Positions 54,517 to 63,421 of a stretch of 64,000 nucleotides of DNA are shown here, one piece after another. Below the pieces are notes generated by a model. That model was not told where the DNA came from. It made no database searches and saw nothing but the letters and a program-made list of their open reading frames with translations. The stretch lies in NCBI RefSeq assembly GCF_003852545.1, contig NZ_QAJR01000025.1, forward strand, positions 85,724-149,723, in the 5' to 3' direction. Made by a program: the position numbers and the translations under genes. This DNA comes from Acidovorax sp. FJL06. GTDB taxonomy: Bacteria; Pseudomonadota; Gammaproteobacteria; Burkholderiales; Burkholderiaceae_C. Position 1 is the first letter of the stretch. Each line of letters opens with the position of its first letter.

Positions 54517-57500
54517 TTACGTGCTCGGCGGTCGGACAAGCAAAGGGTCCCCATAAACCGTCATCGCCAGAGAAAACTGTGGCTCGCGTTCGCGCCTGGC
54601 AGCCATGCGCTTGTTCGCCTCGTGGCACGCATCCATGGCCATAGCGCCCTGTTCCCAATGTGCCAAGAATCCCTCAAGCCAAGGTCCGGCTGCGAGCGAT
54701 TCCAGTGGCCAGGGGGAGGCGATGACGGTACGGCAGCCCTGTTCCAGCAGCATCTTCGGCAACCCCACCGTAGTGCTGGCGCTAGGATGCCGATCCATGC
54801 GTCCGCCGCTGCATACGAAGAGGATTACCAGTTCGACCCGGGCCAGCGCTTGGGCGAGCGCCAGCGGGGATTCCTTCAGCGCGCCCTCGTCAACGATACG
54901 CCGAAAGTACCTCTCCCCCCGTGCCAGCTGCCCATGAGCCGTCACGATCGCCATCTGTGCGCCCTCCAAGCCTTGAGGTAGGTCGCGCGAAGTGTCCAAG
55001 GTTATACGATAAGAATCCAGATGCGCCTCGAGCATTCCTCTGACGACGCTCATCGCGTCTAACTCTGCCGGGTCGCCTGCGTCGGAGAGCCACGCCACGC
55101 GGCGGTCACCATCTGTCCTTGTCCTCTGGCGGATAGCCTCGAGCCAAGTTAGAGACGGCACCATGCCAATTGCGGTGTCGTAGCCGATGAGGTCGCCGTC
55201 GGGCCGCACTACCAAGTTGAACGCGACCTGCGCAACTTCCGGCTCGGCCACGATCAAGACGCGAGTACCCTGCGGCAGGGGGATACTGAAAGGGCGCATC
55301 GATTCATAGAACTCGCCGTCCCCCACACTCCGAAACCGCGACCCGTTGCCATCGACGTCTACGCGCTTCCGGGGGTCGATCAATCCATACCTGAACGGGT
55401 AGGTCTGCGACCAAGCTCGCAGTCGGTCCCTTGCGGTAGTTGAAGATCTCGGGGCTCTCTGGACTTCCGCACCATCGGGCTCCACGATGGTGGCGACCAA
55501 TTCGCCCGCGCTGTCGTGTGCCAGCATCAGCACGGAGACTTGATGCTCCTGAGCGAGCGACCGTGCAAAGCGGATCGGGCCGTCCACGGTCAACGGAGCT
55601 GGCGGAGCCTCCAGCGTCAGTCCGCGATCAGCCAGCAACTCAATCGCAAGGCAGGCGTCCTGCACTGTCACTTCCGGATCGGCAGGAGCCAGAAGCCGAG
55701 GGGCAACCAGGTTGGTGGCGTAGGCGTCGGTGGGCGCGTCCGATGCATACCGAGAGCGCGCCGTGCGATTGTGCAGGTCGACCAGCTCTGCCGCCGTGGG
55801 CCGTTTTGCGGAGATTGCCTGCAGGGTGAGAGCGGCTTCGGGCCCGATAGCCGTCAGCGCCTGTTGCTTGACCGCAGCTGCTTCCACGGTCAGTTGGCCA
55901 CCCGCACGCTCGTACAGACCCAGTGCCTGCACGAAGAGATATGCCGCCGCGAACAGCTCATCCCCCAGCCGGACGGCGTCGAGAAACACTCGCTGGCAGT
56001 TCTCCTGGAAAGTCTGCAGAGCCGCGACTTCCATGTTCGCCCCCTGGCTCATTTGCAGGGTCAGGCCGACGACCTCCAGTCGGTGCTGCATAGTTTCAGT
56101 CATTCCGAGCTCGCCGAAAAACGAGCTGCATTTTTCCAGCAGCACCTCGGCTGCGTCGTGAAGACCCATGTCGCGAAGTGTTCGTAGGTGCGTGTAAGTC
56201 TCGTGGTACAGATCGCTCGCGGGCAGCCGCGCGCGGGTGGCCCCGGCACATGCGATAGCGAGGAGGGCATCAGTGGCATCATGCGCCCGCTGATAGATGT
56301 CGGCGTAGGCGCTCCAGGCGAGGCGCCTTCGTCCGGGCTGGTCACCAGCGATCTCGAGAATGAGTTCGGCCAGATCCCGTGCGCGCTGGTGATTGTTCAT
56401 CAGAGAAAACTTCACCGACAGAGCGCGCAAGGCTTGCAGGTCGTCGTAGGTGCTTGGGATATGGCGGGCCAGCGACGCCAGGATGTGTGCCTGAAAGCTC
56501 AAGTCTTCGAGATCGTCCGTCTGGTCGTACTCCACGACGCCGTGTTCAATGAAGTTCCGGATGAGCCGCGCAAGCCCAACTGCATCCGCGCCCACCACAC
56601 CGGCAGGAAGTGGCACACGCGGGTCGACCATCACCTGTTGCTTCGCCCACTCTTTCCAGCGTTGCTGGAAATTCTGAAATTCCTCGTCGGTCGCCACGTC
56701 GACGCCGGGTTCTTCCGCGATCGGCTCAGGCATGTTGTCCGCGAACTCTGCAGCTACCGCAGCGATAAGGGCCAAGCCCTCGCGGCCTGCAAACTCGACG
56801 GACAGTGTTCTGCGGAGCAAGGCTCGGATTTCCTTGTCTCCGGGGTGTTGTCCCAGATGCTCGACGAGCAACTTTAGCGGCTCCACATACACACCGAGCT
56901 GTGCCCGACTGGCCGCCTCCACCAGGAACAACGCGCGGATGGTGCGCACAATGAGCTTGGCGGCAGCAGGAGCAAAGCGAGTGCCTGGAATCAGCAGTCC
57001 GGCGAGGCCCCAAGCGGCCTGCGGATCGCCGGACACCTCCGCATGCGTCGCGGCACACATGGCAGCGAGGTCATGGTGCTGCGGCCATTGGGTCCGCACT
57101 TCCTCCAGCAGCACCTGGTAGTCGACGTCGGTCTCCGGTGCGAGTCTTTCCGCGAGTAGCGTGTGGACCTCCGTGAACCCGGTCCGTGCGATGGGGCTGG
57201 CCTTTACCTCGTACGCATTCTGTCGGCAGATCTGGAGCATGCGAATCTCGCAGTCGTACTGCAGGTCTCGGTTCGCAGGGAAGAGGGTCTTGAATCGCGT
57301 CCAGACCCGCTCCACCAAATCCGCGTCGCGCATCGACGTGGCAATTTGCAAGCAGGCCGACAGCGACTCCTTCTGCGATATTTCGCCAAGGGCACCGTCG
57401 ATCAAGCGTTTGGCCGTCGGTAGATCATCGCCTTGATGACAGATCGCTGCTAGGCGCGAGGCCGAGTTGGCCGGTACCGTGGTTTGCTCTAGCAGTTCCC

Positions 57501-58332
57501 TGATTAGCTTCGCGGCACCTTCGCTGTCACCGGAGTGGTGAACGATCTGGATGCGAGCTTGAAGCTTCATCAAAGCCGGGAGCGCCTCCGCATCCAACTG
57601 GTCGAGCGCCTCTGCCGCGCGACCCGTCTTGGACAAGGCCACCATCTTCTGGATGCGCGGCAGGAAAGACTCTTCATTGGCGATGCGAAAACTGGCCATG
57701 CTCAGGTGCTCGACGTCCCCGATCAGATTGATGTTCACGGGCTTGATCGGAGGATCAGCGGGGCTAGTCAGGAGCAAGAAGCACGACTTCTGCCTGGCGA
57801 GGACAATCAGCTGCTGCGCTGTAGCAACCGTTGCACGCACCCAGATGTCTTCTTCCGGCTTAAGCGCCGCGCCCCTTTCTCCCGCCGAGGGTGCATCGGG
57901 ATTGCTGTACAGGCTCACGTCCGGGACAAAGACGAACTGCTCGGCAGGTGCCTCGTCGAATGCATTTACCAGGCTGCGGGACTCCAGATCGCTGCACCGA
58001 ACGAAGGTGAACTTTGCCCTCAGCGCCCTTTTCTGAGCAGGGCCCATCTGCTCTTCCGGATCCAGCGGCAGGCCCTGCAGGAGCAGTTCGAACGTGGCAT
58101 CCGCGTCGTGGACCCACACCTCAGGCGGAGGGGCAATGAAAGTGGTGCCGCGGTAGACCAGTCTCGAGGTCTCCTTGTGGCGCAGCATGAAAGCGGCGGG
58201 CCAGCAGCGTGCGAGCATCTGCTCCTGGGGCGCGTGCAGGATGAGCAGAGCATCTCCTGGTTGCGGGAGGTACTGCGCATTGAACAAGTCGGACAGCTTG
58301 AAATTCTCAGAGCTTTCGGCGTCTACAGACAT
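54517..58332 (-). CDS. Large helical-repeat protein with C-terminal CHAT protease domain, 1271 aa
   Basis: The C-terminal about 230 residues form a CHAT caspase-like domain: the catalytic His is in IVTAHGQL (H1133) and the catalytic Cys in LFVCSGGR (C1174), followed by LPKMLLEQGCRTVIASPWPL. Most of the remaining protein (about 250-950) is helical and TPR-like; the first about 230 residues are a separate domain with nucleotide-binding-like strands. The start at 58332 follows AAAGGGA; 58377 is the alternative (15 more residues). CHAT proteases with repeats act in phage defence, for example by cutting a gasdermin or a regulator. No gasdermin gene is seen nearby. Confidence 0.82.
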   Translation of the reverse strand: MSVDAESSENFKLSDLFNAQYLPQPGDALLILHAPQEQMLARCWPAAFMLRHKETSRLVYRGTTFIAPPPEVWVHDADATFELLLQGLPLDPEEQMGPAQKRALRAKFTFVRCSDLESRSLVNAFDEAPAEQFVFVPDVSLYSNPDAPSAGERGAALKPEEDIWVRATVATAQQLIVLARQKSCFLLLTSPADPPIKPVNINLIGDVEHLSMASFRIANEESFLPRIQKMVALSKTGRAAEALDQLDAEALPALMKLQARIQIVHHSGDSEGAAKLIRELLEQTTVPANSASRLAAICHQGDDLPTAKRLIDGALGEISQKESLSACLQIATSMRDADLVERVWTRFKTLFPANRDLQYDCEIRMLQICRQNAYEVKASPIARTGFTEVHTLLAERLAPETDVDYQVLLEEVRTQWPQHHDLAAMCAATHAEVSGDPQAAWGLAGLLIPGTRFAPAAAKLIVRTIRALFLVEAASRAQLGVYVEPLKLLVEHLGQHPGDKEIRALLRRTLSVEFAGREGLALIAAVAAEFADNMPEPIAEEPGVDVATDEEFQNFQQRWKEWAKQQVMVDPRVPLPAGVVGADAVGLARLIRNFIEHGVVEYDQTDDLEDLSFQAHILASLARHIPSTYDDLQALRALSVKFSLMNNHQRARDLAELILEIAGDQPGRRRLAWSAYADIYQRAHDATDALLAIACAGATRARLPASDLYHETYTHLRTLRDMGLHDAAEVLLEKCSSFFGELGMTETMQHRLEVVGLTLQMSQGANMEVAALQTFQENCQRVFLDAVRLGDELFAAAYLFVQALGLYERAGGQLTVEAAAVKQQALTAIGPEAALTLQAISAKRPTAAELVDLHNRTARSRYASDAPTDAYATNLVAPRLLAPADPEVTVQDACLAIELLADRGLTLEAPPAPLTVDGPIRFARSLAQEHQVSVLMLAHDSAGELVATIVEPDGAEVQRAPRSSTTARDRLRAWSQTYPFRYGLIDPRKRVDVDGNGSRFRSVGDGEFYESMRPFSIPLPQGTRVLIVAEPEVAQVAFNLVVRPDGDLIGYDTAIGMVPSLTWLEAIRQRTRTDGDRRVAWLSDAGDPAELDAMSVVRGMLEAHLDSYRITLDTSRDLPQGLEGAQMAIVTAHGQLARGERYFRRIVDEGALKESPLALAQALARVELVILFVCSGGRMDRHPSASTTVGLPKMLLEQGCRTVIASPWPLESLAAGPWLEGFLAHWEQGAMAMDACHEANKRMAARREREPQFSLAMTVYGDPLLVRPPST

Positions 58333-58510
58333 AAGCACGGTCCCTTTGTCGTCGTTGTGATTTCGAAAGTCTGCCATGGCCGCCCGAGCACGAACGCGTC
58401 GAGCTGTTCACGCGACAACTTGTGGGCCTTAGGCAGTGCTGGGGGGCAAATAGGCACGGGCCATAGCGGACGGCTTGCTGGCCTTTTCATCGTGCCACGG
58501 CGTGCTCGCC

Positions 58511-58568
58511 GTCAAGGGCGGCGCGTGCCTTGCACGCTTGCGGCCTACGGCCGTCGAAGCCCCTTGAC
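58511..58568 (+). ncRNA. Structured leader upstream of the DUF2958 gene (candidate RNA element)
   Basis: An outer stem GTCAAGGG (58511-58518)/CCCTTGAC (58561-58568) encloses two perfect hairpins, GCGTGC-CTT-GCACGC (58523-58537) and CGGCC-TAC-GGCCG (58541-58553). The multi-branched fold lies 66 bp before the DUF2958 start in a 302-bp gap with no gene. It could be a cis-acting RNA or a DNA element. Confidence 0.45.
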
Positions 58569-58634
58569 TGCTAGCGCTGCGCCGTGACCCGGAAGGGCTG
58601 GGCAATTCCGCCCGGCATCCTTCAGGAGTTCACC

Positions 58635-58985
58635 ATGAACTGCGCATTCATCACTGACGAGCAACGAGCACTGCTGCTGGCCAATGGCAGCCAATCCCTC
58701 CAGAACCCGGACTTCGATCCGGCGCCCGTGGTCAAGCTGTTCACGCCCGACGCCGGCGCGACCTGGCTGTTAACCGAGATCGACCCTGACGATCACGACC
58801 ATGCTTTCGGCCTGTGCGACCTCGGCCTGGGGATGCCCGAGCTTGGTTGGGTCAGCTTGGCCGAACTGGCTTCGGTGCGTGGACGGCTGGGTCTGCCAAT
58901 CGAGCGTGATCTGCACTTTCGTGCGGAGAAGCGATTGAGCGCCTATGTGCGCGATGCGCGACACGCCGGTCGGATCATCCATTGA
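58635..58985 (+). CDS. DUF2958-domain protein
   Basis: This 116-residue protein (MNCAFITDEQRALLLANGSQ, then PVVKLFTPDAGATWLLTEID and AFGLCDLGLGMPELGWVSL) belongs to the DUF2958 family, common on plasmids and integrative elements. CAGGAG precedes the ATG at 58635. Function is unknown. It is convergent with the four-gene minus-strand operon to its right. Confidence 0.88.
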   Translation: MNCAFITDEQRALLLANGSQSLQNPDFDPAPVVKLFTPDAGATWLLTEIDPDDHDHAFGLCDLGLGMPELGWVSLAELASVRGRLGLPIERDLHFRAEKRLSAYVRDARHAGRIIH

Positions 58986-59015
58986 TCTGGCATGGGGCGT
59001 CGCAAGATGCCCCAT

Positions 59016-59684
59016 TTAAGGTCTCAACGGATCCGGCAAGCAGTCAGCGAAGGCTGGCTGGATCTTGCTTATGGGCTTGGCCACGGCCTCGTCGCCGGTG
59101 AGGACCGCCATGGTCATGCCTGTCATGATGGTCAGCCCGTTGGAGTTGCGTAGCACCTGCAGCGCGAGATCGACAGGAAAGCCGTCGGCGCTGCGTCGCA
59201 GCGGATGGATGCCACCGTGCACGAACGAGTTCATGGCATGCCACGACACGTCCTTGAAGTGCGACAGCATCTGGTGCGCCGCTCGCGGCACATCTTGTCC
59301 GATCCGCTTTTCGATCTGGTCGATCATTTCGCTGGCGCCGGGCAGGTTCTTGGCGGCCTGCTCGCTCGCGGGCGTCAGAGGCGCTATCAGCTTGTCGATC
59401 GCCGCGTCGCTGGCGGCATAGAGCAGCCACATCGCCCTCGTCAGGGCCTCAAACTGCAGACGCATGCGGCTGACGGCCGAGGTCGGCAGTCGCAAAACCA
59501 TCAGCGCGCGCAATGCGATCGCGTGTTCAATGGCGACCAGACACATGCCCAGAGTGGCTTCGCCACGGGTCGAGCCGTCGAATACGGCGTCGCCCAGCAG
59601 CGCGTCCAGCCGTTCGTGCAATGCGCCCGAGCGCTGGAGCATGTGCTCCAGCGGATCGTCACTTTGGATGCGGGGCTCTTCCAT
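59016..59684 (-). CDS. All-helical protein of unknown function (DUF6988/DUF5677-like), last gene of a four-gene operon
   Basis: This 222-residue helical protein has LGMCLVAIEHAIALRALMVL, QFEALTRAMWLLYAASDAA and a later His-rich NSFVHGGIHPLRR. The pattern recalls DUF5677/DUF6988-type proteins found in defence islands; the assignment is tentative. It starts 25 bp after the 75-aa gene on the same strand, completing a tight operon. Confidence 0.6.
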   Translation of the reverse strand: MEEPRIQSDDPLEHMLQRSGALHERLDALLGDAVFDGSTRGEATLGMCLVAIEHAIALRALMVLRLPTSAVSRMRLQFEALTRAMWLLYAASDAAIDKLIAPLTPASEQAAKNLPGASEMIDQIEKRIGQDVPRAAHQMLSHFKDVSWHAMNSFVHGGIHPLRRSADGFPVDLALQVLRNSNGLTIMTGMTMAVLTGDEAVAKPISKIQPAFADCLPDPLRP

Positions 59685-59709
59685 GCGGGGATGGGCACCA
59701 ACGGCGCAG

Positions 59710-59937
59710 TCACCAGGGCTTCCACCGTGGCTGCTGTGTCCGGGGCAGTTCGGCGAGGAGGCTCACCTTCGGCAGCGGCTGTGGCATATCGTTCCTGGGC
59801 GCGCCAAAGCGGCGGCGCACTTCGCGCTCCAGTTCGTGTGCCATGCCGCGCGCGTCCCTTTCTCCACGCAGCGCTCGCTGCCTCCATTCGCGGGCCTCGG
59901 CAATCAGTTCCTCGTCCCGTAGCTCTCGTATGTTCAT
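59710..59937 (-). CDS. Small charged protein, 75 aa, third gene of the four-gene operon
   Basis: The product is helical and highly charged at the N terminus (MNIRELRDEELIAEAREWRQ) with a Pro-rich C-terminal tail. It has no known motif. Gaps of 41 bp before and 25 bp after, on the same strand, argue that it is real and cotranscribed. It could be a regulator or inhibitor in the unit, but this is speculation. Confidence 0.6.
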   Translation of the reverse strand: MNIRELRDEELIAEAREWRQRALRGERDARGMAHELEREVRRRFGAPRNDMPQPLPKVSLLAELPRTQQPRWKPW

Positions 59938-59978
59938 CTTGGATGCATTGTGCCGGGAGACGCACCGCCTTCGCGAAG

Positions 59979-61970
59979 TTACTCGGACTGCGGGTTTCGG
60001 CCATAGCCGTTGGCAAGACGCGGTGCCATCTCGGGAAAAAGCACGCCGAGCAGCGCGTCATAGCGCCCGGGCCGCAGGTGCGTCTCGTCGCCAGCGTTCA
60101 CCTTGTCGATGACGCCTTGTCGCCAGGAGGCGTAGCGCTCGACTTGCCCTGGGGTGAGCCGAGCGTCCAGACCGTAGGCCTTGACGGCTATGAGATATAG
60201 CGTGTGCCAGTGCTGGTAGTCAGGCGTGCTCTGCATGATGGCGTTGAGCACTTGGTAACCTGTACTGAATGCATAGCCGATGCCCCGGTTGTGCTGGATC
60301 GACAGCAGCCGCGAAACGATGCCGGCGCCACCCACCATCTCGTGGTCGGCACCGCCTGGATAGCCATGCGCAGCCAGGGCTTCCGCGGCCTCCGTGAGCC
60401 GCAGCCAGGGCTCGCTGTCTTCCCCCAACGGCTCGGGTTCTGGGCCCGGCCCCCGATGTGCACGCCGGGCTTTGTTGATGCGGGTGTTGGTGTCGAGGAA
60501 TTCCGTGGCGGCGGCCAGATAAATCCTGGCCCACTCCGACGCCGGCGTCGCGAGCAAGCGGGGGCGTCGCAGCTCCGCCAGGCGCTCCTCAAACCTTACC
60601 GTGACCGGATGCTGGTCCAGTTTCGTTTCGAGGATCTGGTGGCGCCACCGCAGGGTAGGGTGATGCACCCAGCGCTTGCCGATGGTTTCGTTCACCACCA
60701 GGTGGCGCAGACCTTCCCGGGTCACCCGGCCACCGAGCGAGCCGATGTCGATTTCCAGCGTCGGCATATTGAGTGCCTGGATGCGGCGCAGCTTCTCCTG
60801 ATCGATGCCGTGGGTCACGGTGACCTCGATCAGCAAGGTCTGGGGCCAGCGCTGGCTGCTGTGGGTGTCCTCTATCAACTCTTCGAAGTCATCGTCGAGC
60901 CAGATTTCCGTGCCCCCAAAGATGAACGGCCGGGGCTCGCGCAGGGTGCAGATGACATCGGGGACGATACTGCCCTGGTGCTGTTCCAACTGGGTCTTTT
61001 CCAGCGACAGCGTCGTGGATGCTGTCCACCACTCAGCTCGAAGCGTGTTGTCCTCCCATTCGCCGCTGAACTCGTCCGGGGAGTAGCGGATCACTTTGAC
61101 CTCGAGGCTGGGCGTTGCAATTTGGGAGGCCTGTTCCAGGATCGCCTTGACTTCACTGTGCAACAGTGTCTCGCGGCGCCATTGCTGGGTAACAGATGGC
61201 TCCAGGTCCGGGTGCGGATGCTGATGGAACTGTGCTTCGTCTGCGGCTTCCCAGGCATCCATGGCCTCGCGCGCGGCCTGCTGGGCCTGCGCGCTCGCGG
61301 CCGCTTGCAACGCCTGGTCGTCCCAGTGCGCGCACCAGCGGATGTCGGGAAGCAGGCTCAGGCGTCCGCGGATCTCGTCCGGCGACATCATCGCAATGGC
61401 GGGATCGGAGAGGAACAGCGTGACGATGGCCCGCCCCTGGCCATCGCTGCCGGCATCGCGCTGCCCCGTGAGGTCGACCAGGAATTCGCGGCCGTCATCC
61501 AGCGTCAACAGCGCAGTGGCATGGTCGTGGAGCACCGCGCTGGTGATGGAGATGCGCTCTCCGGGTTTCTCCGCCCAGCCTTCGTAGCCCTGGCCACTGA
61601 AGCCGATGGCGTTGGCCGACATCCGGCGCCTGGGCAGATCGATGAAGCCCCGTTCCTGCAGATGCCGGATCGCGGCCAGCCGCGCGGCAACGAGGGTGCA
61701 GTCATCTTTCTGGGCGCCCTTGGGATGGCGGAAGTGCGCTGTGGGATTCCTGCGCAGGGGATGCCCTGCCAACACCGGCGTCAGCGACAGGTCGCAGGCC
61801 GGGCATTGGCATTCAGCGCTTCCGTCGATGACCTCAGCGTCGTGGATGTAGCGCGGTTCGCCAGTGCGCGAGTCGTGCGCCCATGTCAGCGGCACGGTGT
61901 CGGCATGGGGCGTGGGACGCGCCGGTGCGGTTTCGGTGTCCACCCGCCAGATGCTCGCGTCGTGTGCCAT
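59979..61970 (-). CDS. CoiA-like protein: zinc finger plus PD-(D/E)XK-like nuclease, 663 aa
   Basis: An N-terminal zinc-binding module (CQCPACDLSLTPV, then TAHFRHPKGAQKDDC) resembles that of CoiA-family proteins, where it precedes a nuclease. The central part has a nuclease-like core: D338 in VPDVICTL and E382 in LLIEVTVTHG, followed by QEKLRRIQALNMPTLEID. The last about 200 residues are helical. CoiA acts in DNA uptake, but island-borne relatives have no known role. It starts 24 bp after the preceding gene. Confidence 0.7.
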   Translation of the reverse strand: MAHDASIWRVDTETAPARPTPHADTVPLTWAHDSRTGEPRYIHDAEVIDGSAECQCPACDLSLTPVLAGHPLRRNPTAHFRHPKGAQKDDCTLVAARLAAIRHLQERGFIDLPRRRMSANAIGFSGQGYEGWAEKPGERISITSAVLHDHATALLTLDDGREFLVDLTGQRDAGSDGQGRAIVTLFLSDPAIAMMSPDEIRGRLSLLPDIRWCAHWDDQALQAAASAQAQQAAREAMDAWEAADEAQFHQHPHPDLEPSVTQQWRRETLLHSEVKAILEQASQIATPSLEVKVIRYSPDEFSGEWEDNTLRAEWWTASTTLSLEKTQLEQHQGSIVPDVICTLREPRPFIFGGTEIWLDDDFEELIEDTHSSQRWPQTLLIEVTVTHGIDQEKLRRIQALNMPTLEIDIGSLGGRVTREGLRHLVVNETIGKRWVHHPTLRWRHQILETKLDQHPVTVRFEERLAELRRPRLLATPASEWARIYLAAATEFLDTNTRINKARRAHRGPGPEPEPLGEDSEPWLRLTEAAEALAAHGYPGGADHEMVGGAGIVSRLLSIQHNRGIGYAFSTGYQVLNAIMQSTPDYQHWHTLYLIAVKAYGLDARLTPGQVERYASWRQGVIDKVNAGDETHLRPGRYDALLGVLFPEMAPRLANGYGRNPQSE

Positions 61971-61994
61971 TGCCGCCCTTTCGTTGCTGGAACA

Positions 61995-62804
61995 TCACTT
62001 GGCCCCTTCGCGTTCGCGTTGACGCAGACGCTTCACGTAGGGGCCGTCCACCATGCTATCCGCGTCGAGATCCAGCGCGCAGTTCACCAGGATGGCGAAC
62101 GTGCTGTCGCTGATCTGTAGCCCATGGGGAAGGTGGCCGAAACTCCGTGCGCTGTTCTCTTCGATGCTCGCGAAGAGGGCCTTGAAGAAATCGGCCAGAG
62201 AAGCCCGCGAGGCGGCCGTTGCTGCCGCCGTCAAAGGATCGGAGGCCTGTGCAACCGCCATCGCGGCATCGCGAGCCAGTTCACGGGCGAAGTCGCTCAA
62301 CGTGGGCCAGTACTTGAGATCGAACTGTCCTTGCAGATTTTCGAGATGCTCCTGCACATAGTTTTTGAATCCGTAGTTCTGCTGGGAGGACGCCTGGATC
62401 ACATCGCAGACGTGGTAGTGCGTATCCGTCCGGAAGCCTGACGTGTTGCCGAGATCCGAGCGCAGCTGAAGCAGTTCAGCCAATTCGGCCGCTTGCCTGG
62501 CAATCTGCTGGTTCACCTTGGTGAGATCGCCCCGCGCATTGCGCGCCTCCGCGATCTTCTCGGGATTCCAAAGTGCTGCTGCAGTCAGAACCAGTCCCAG
62601 ACATGTCTTGAGGGCGTGCGGATGCTGATGCAGCTTGCTATGCAGCTCCTCATAGGCAGGAGTCATTTCAAGGCCTCTTGCGAGCATCCGATCCGCCACG
62701 GCGCTTTCGCTGGGCAGGATGTGGTGCTCGGCGTTGTACCGCTTCTCCTCCATGAGGAGCTCTTCACAGGCGTTCTTGGGGGAGGTGGGGGAGTGCAATG
62801 TCAT
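61995..62804 (-). CDS. Hypothetical helical protein, 269 aa, first gene of the four-gene operon
   Basis: The start at 62804 (MTLHSPTSPKNACEELLMEE) is preferred over the frame's opening at 62972, whose leader is low-complexity. The protein is mainly helical (LTKVNQQIARQAAELAELLQ is a good coiled-coil segment; SDFARELARDAAMAVAQASD follows). No domain is recognised. Its stop is 24 bp before the CoiA-like gene. Confidence 0.65.
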   Translation of the reverse strand: MTLHSPTSPKNACEELLMEEKRYNAEHHILPSESAVADRMLARGLEMTPAYEELHSKLHQHPHALKTCLGLVLTAAALWNPEKIAEARNARGDLTKVNQQIARQAAELAELLQLRSDLGNTSGFRTDTHYHVCDVIQASSQQNYGFKNYVQEHLENLQGQFDLKYWPTLSDFARELARDAAMAVAQASDPLTAAATAASRASLADFFKALFASIEENSARSFGHLPHGLQISDSTFAILVNCALDLDADSMVDGPYVKRLRQREREGAK

Positions 62805-63421
62805 GGACGGTCGTGGCTGATGGACATGCTGGCAGCATATTGAAGCACTCGGGTTCTGTCGGTACCTGAAGCGATGCGGCGAAGTCTTGCTCCAGGTACA
62901 TCGGCTCTCTAGGGCGTCATGAGCGTCCCCGGCCAATGGCATATGGCCGGTCGCGCTCTCGTGCTGGCGCATCGAGCCGCCTGCGGCGTCTCGCCCCCTA
63001 CGGGCTTCGATCGTTCCCTCGCTCCGCTCGGCTGACGCCTCCGGCCCGGCTTCCAGCTTCGGGCCTGCGCGCTTCGCTTGCCGTGCGGTCGGCGGTGGAA
63101 GTGGCCGTTGCCTTGTTCAGCTGTCTTCCCTGAATCCATCACCTTGTCCGCGACTGTAGCCCGCGGCCGCGTGCCATCAAGGCGCGCAGGGCCGTGTCCT
63201 CGGCTGCGCCTGCGGGCCGCACCCACCCTGCGCTGGTTTCCTTGACGGCCCCCGGCCGCGCGCTCCCTTTCGTCGCGGGCGATGAACTCAGGAAAGACGG
63301 TGGCAACAGGGCCAACCGGGTTCCTCGTGCCGACCGCACCGAACAGCCGAAAGGCTGGGCTCCGAATCTTGGAATCCGGTGTGCGGTTTTCTTCAACAGC
63401 CTTTTTGTTCAGGAGAACGAC
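62805..63421. other. 617-bp gene-free leader before the DUF932 gene, rich in inverted repeats
   Basis: No convincing gene is seen on either strand. It holds the hairpin CCGGCCA-N8-TGGCCGG near 62930. A nested pair of long-range stems in about 63175-63245 consists of TCAAGG...CCTTGA around GCGCAGGG...CCCTGCGC. From memory, similar long leaders precede DUF932 genes on other elements, so this may be a conserved RNA or a transfer/replication-related site. Confidence 0.5.

Noticed and set aside
58511-58568. tRNA gene from the cloverleaf-like fold
   Set aside because: It lacks an anticodon arm of proper size, the T-loop and D-loop consensus and the usual length.
54384-59015. A gasdermin or other small CHAT substrate gene beside the CHAT protease
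   Set aside because: The flanking genes are an Abi_C-type protein and a DUF2958 protein; neither looks like a gasdermin, and the gaps contain no other good frame.
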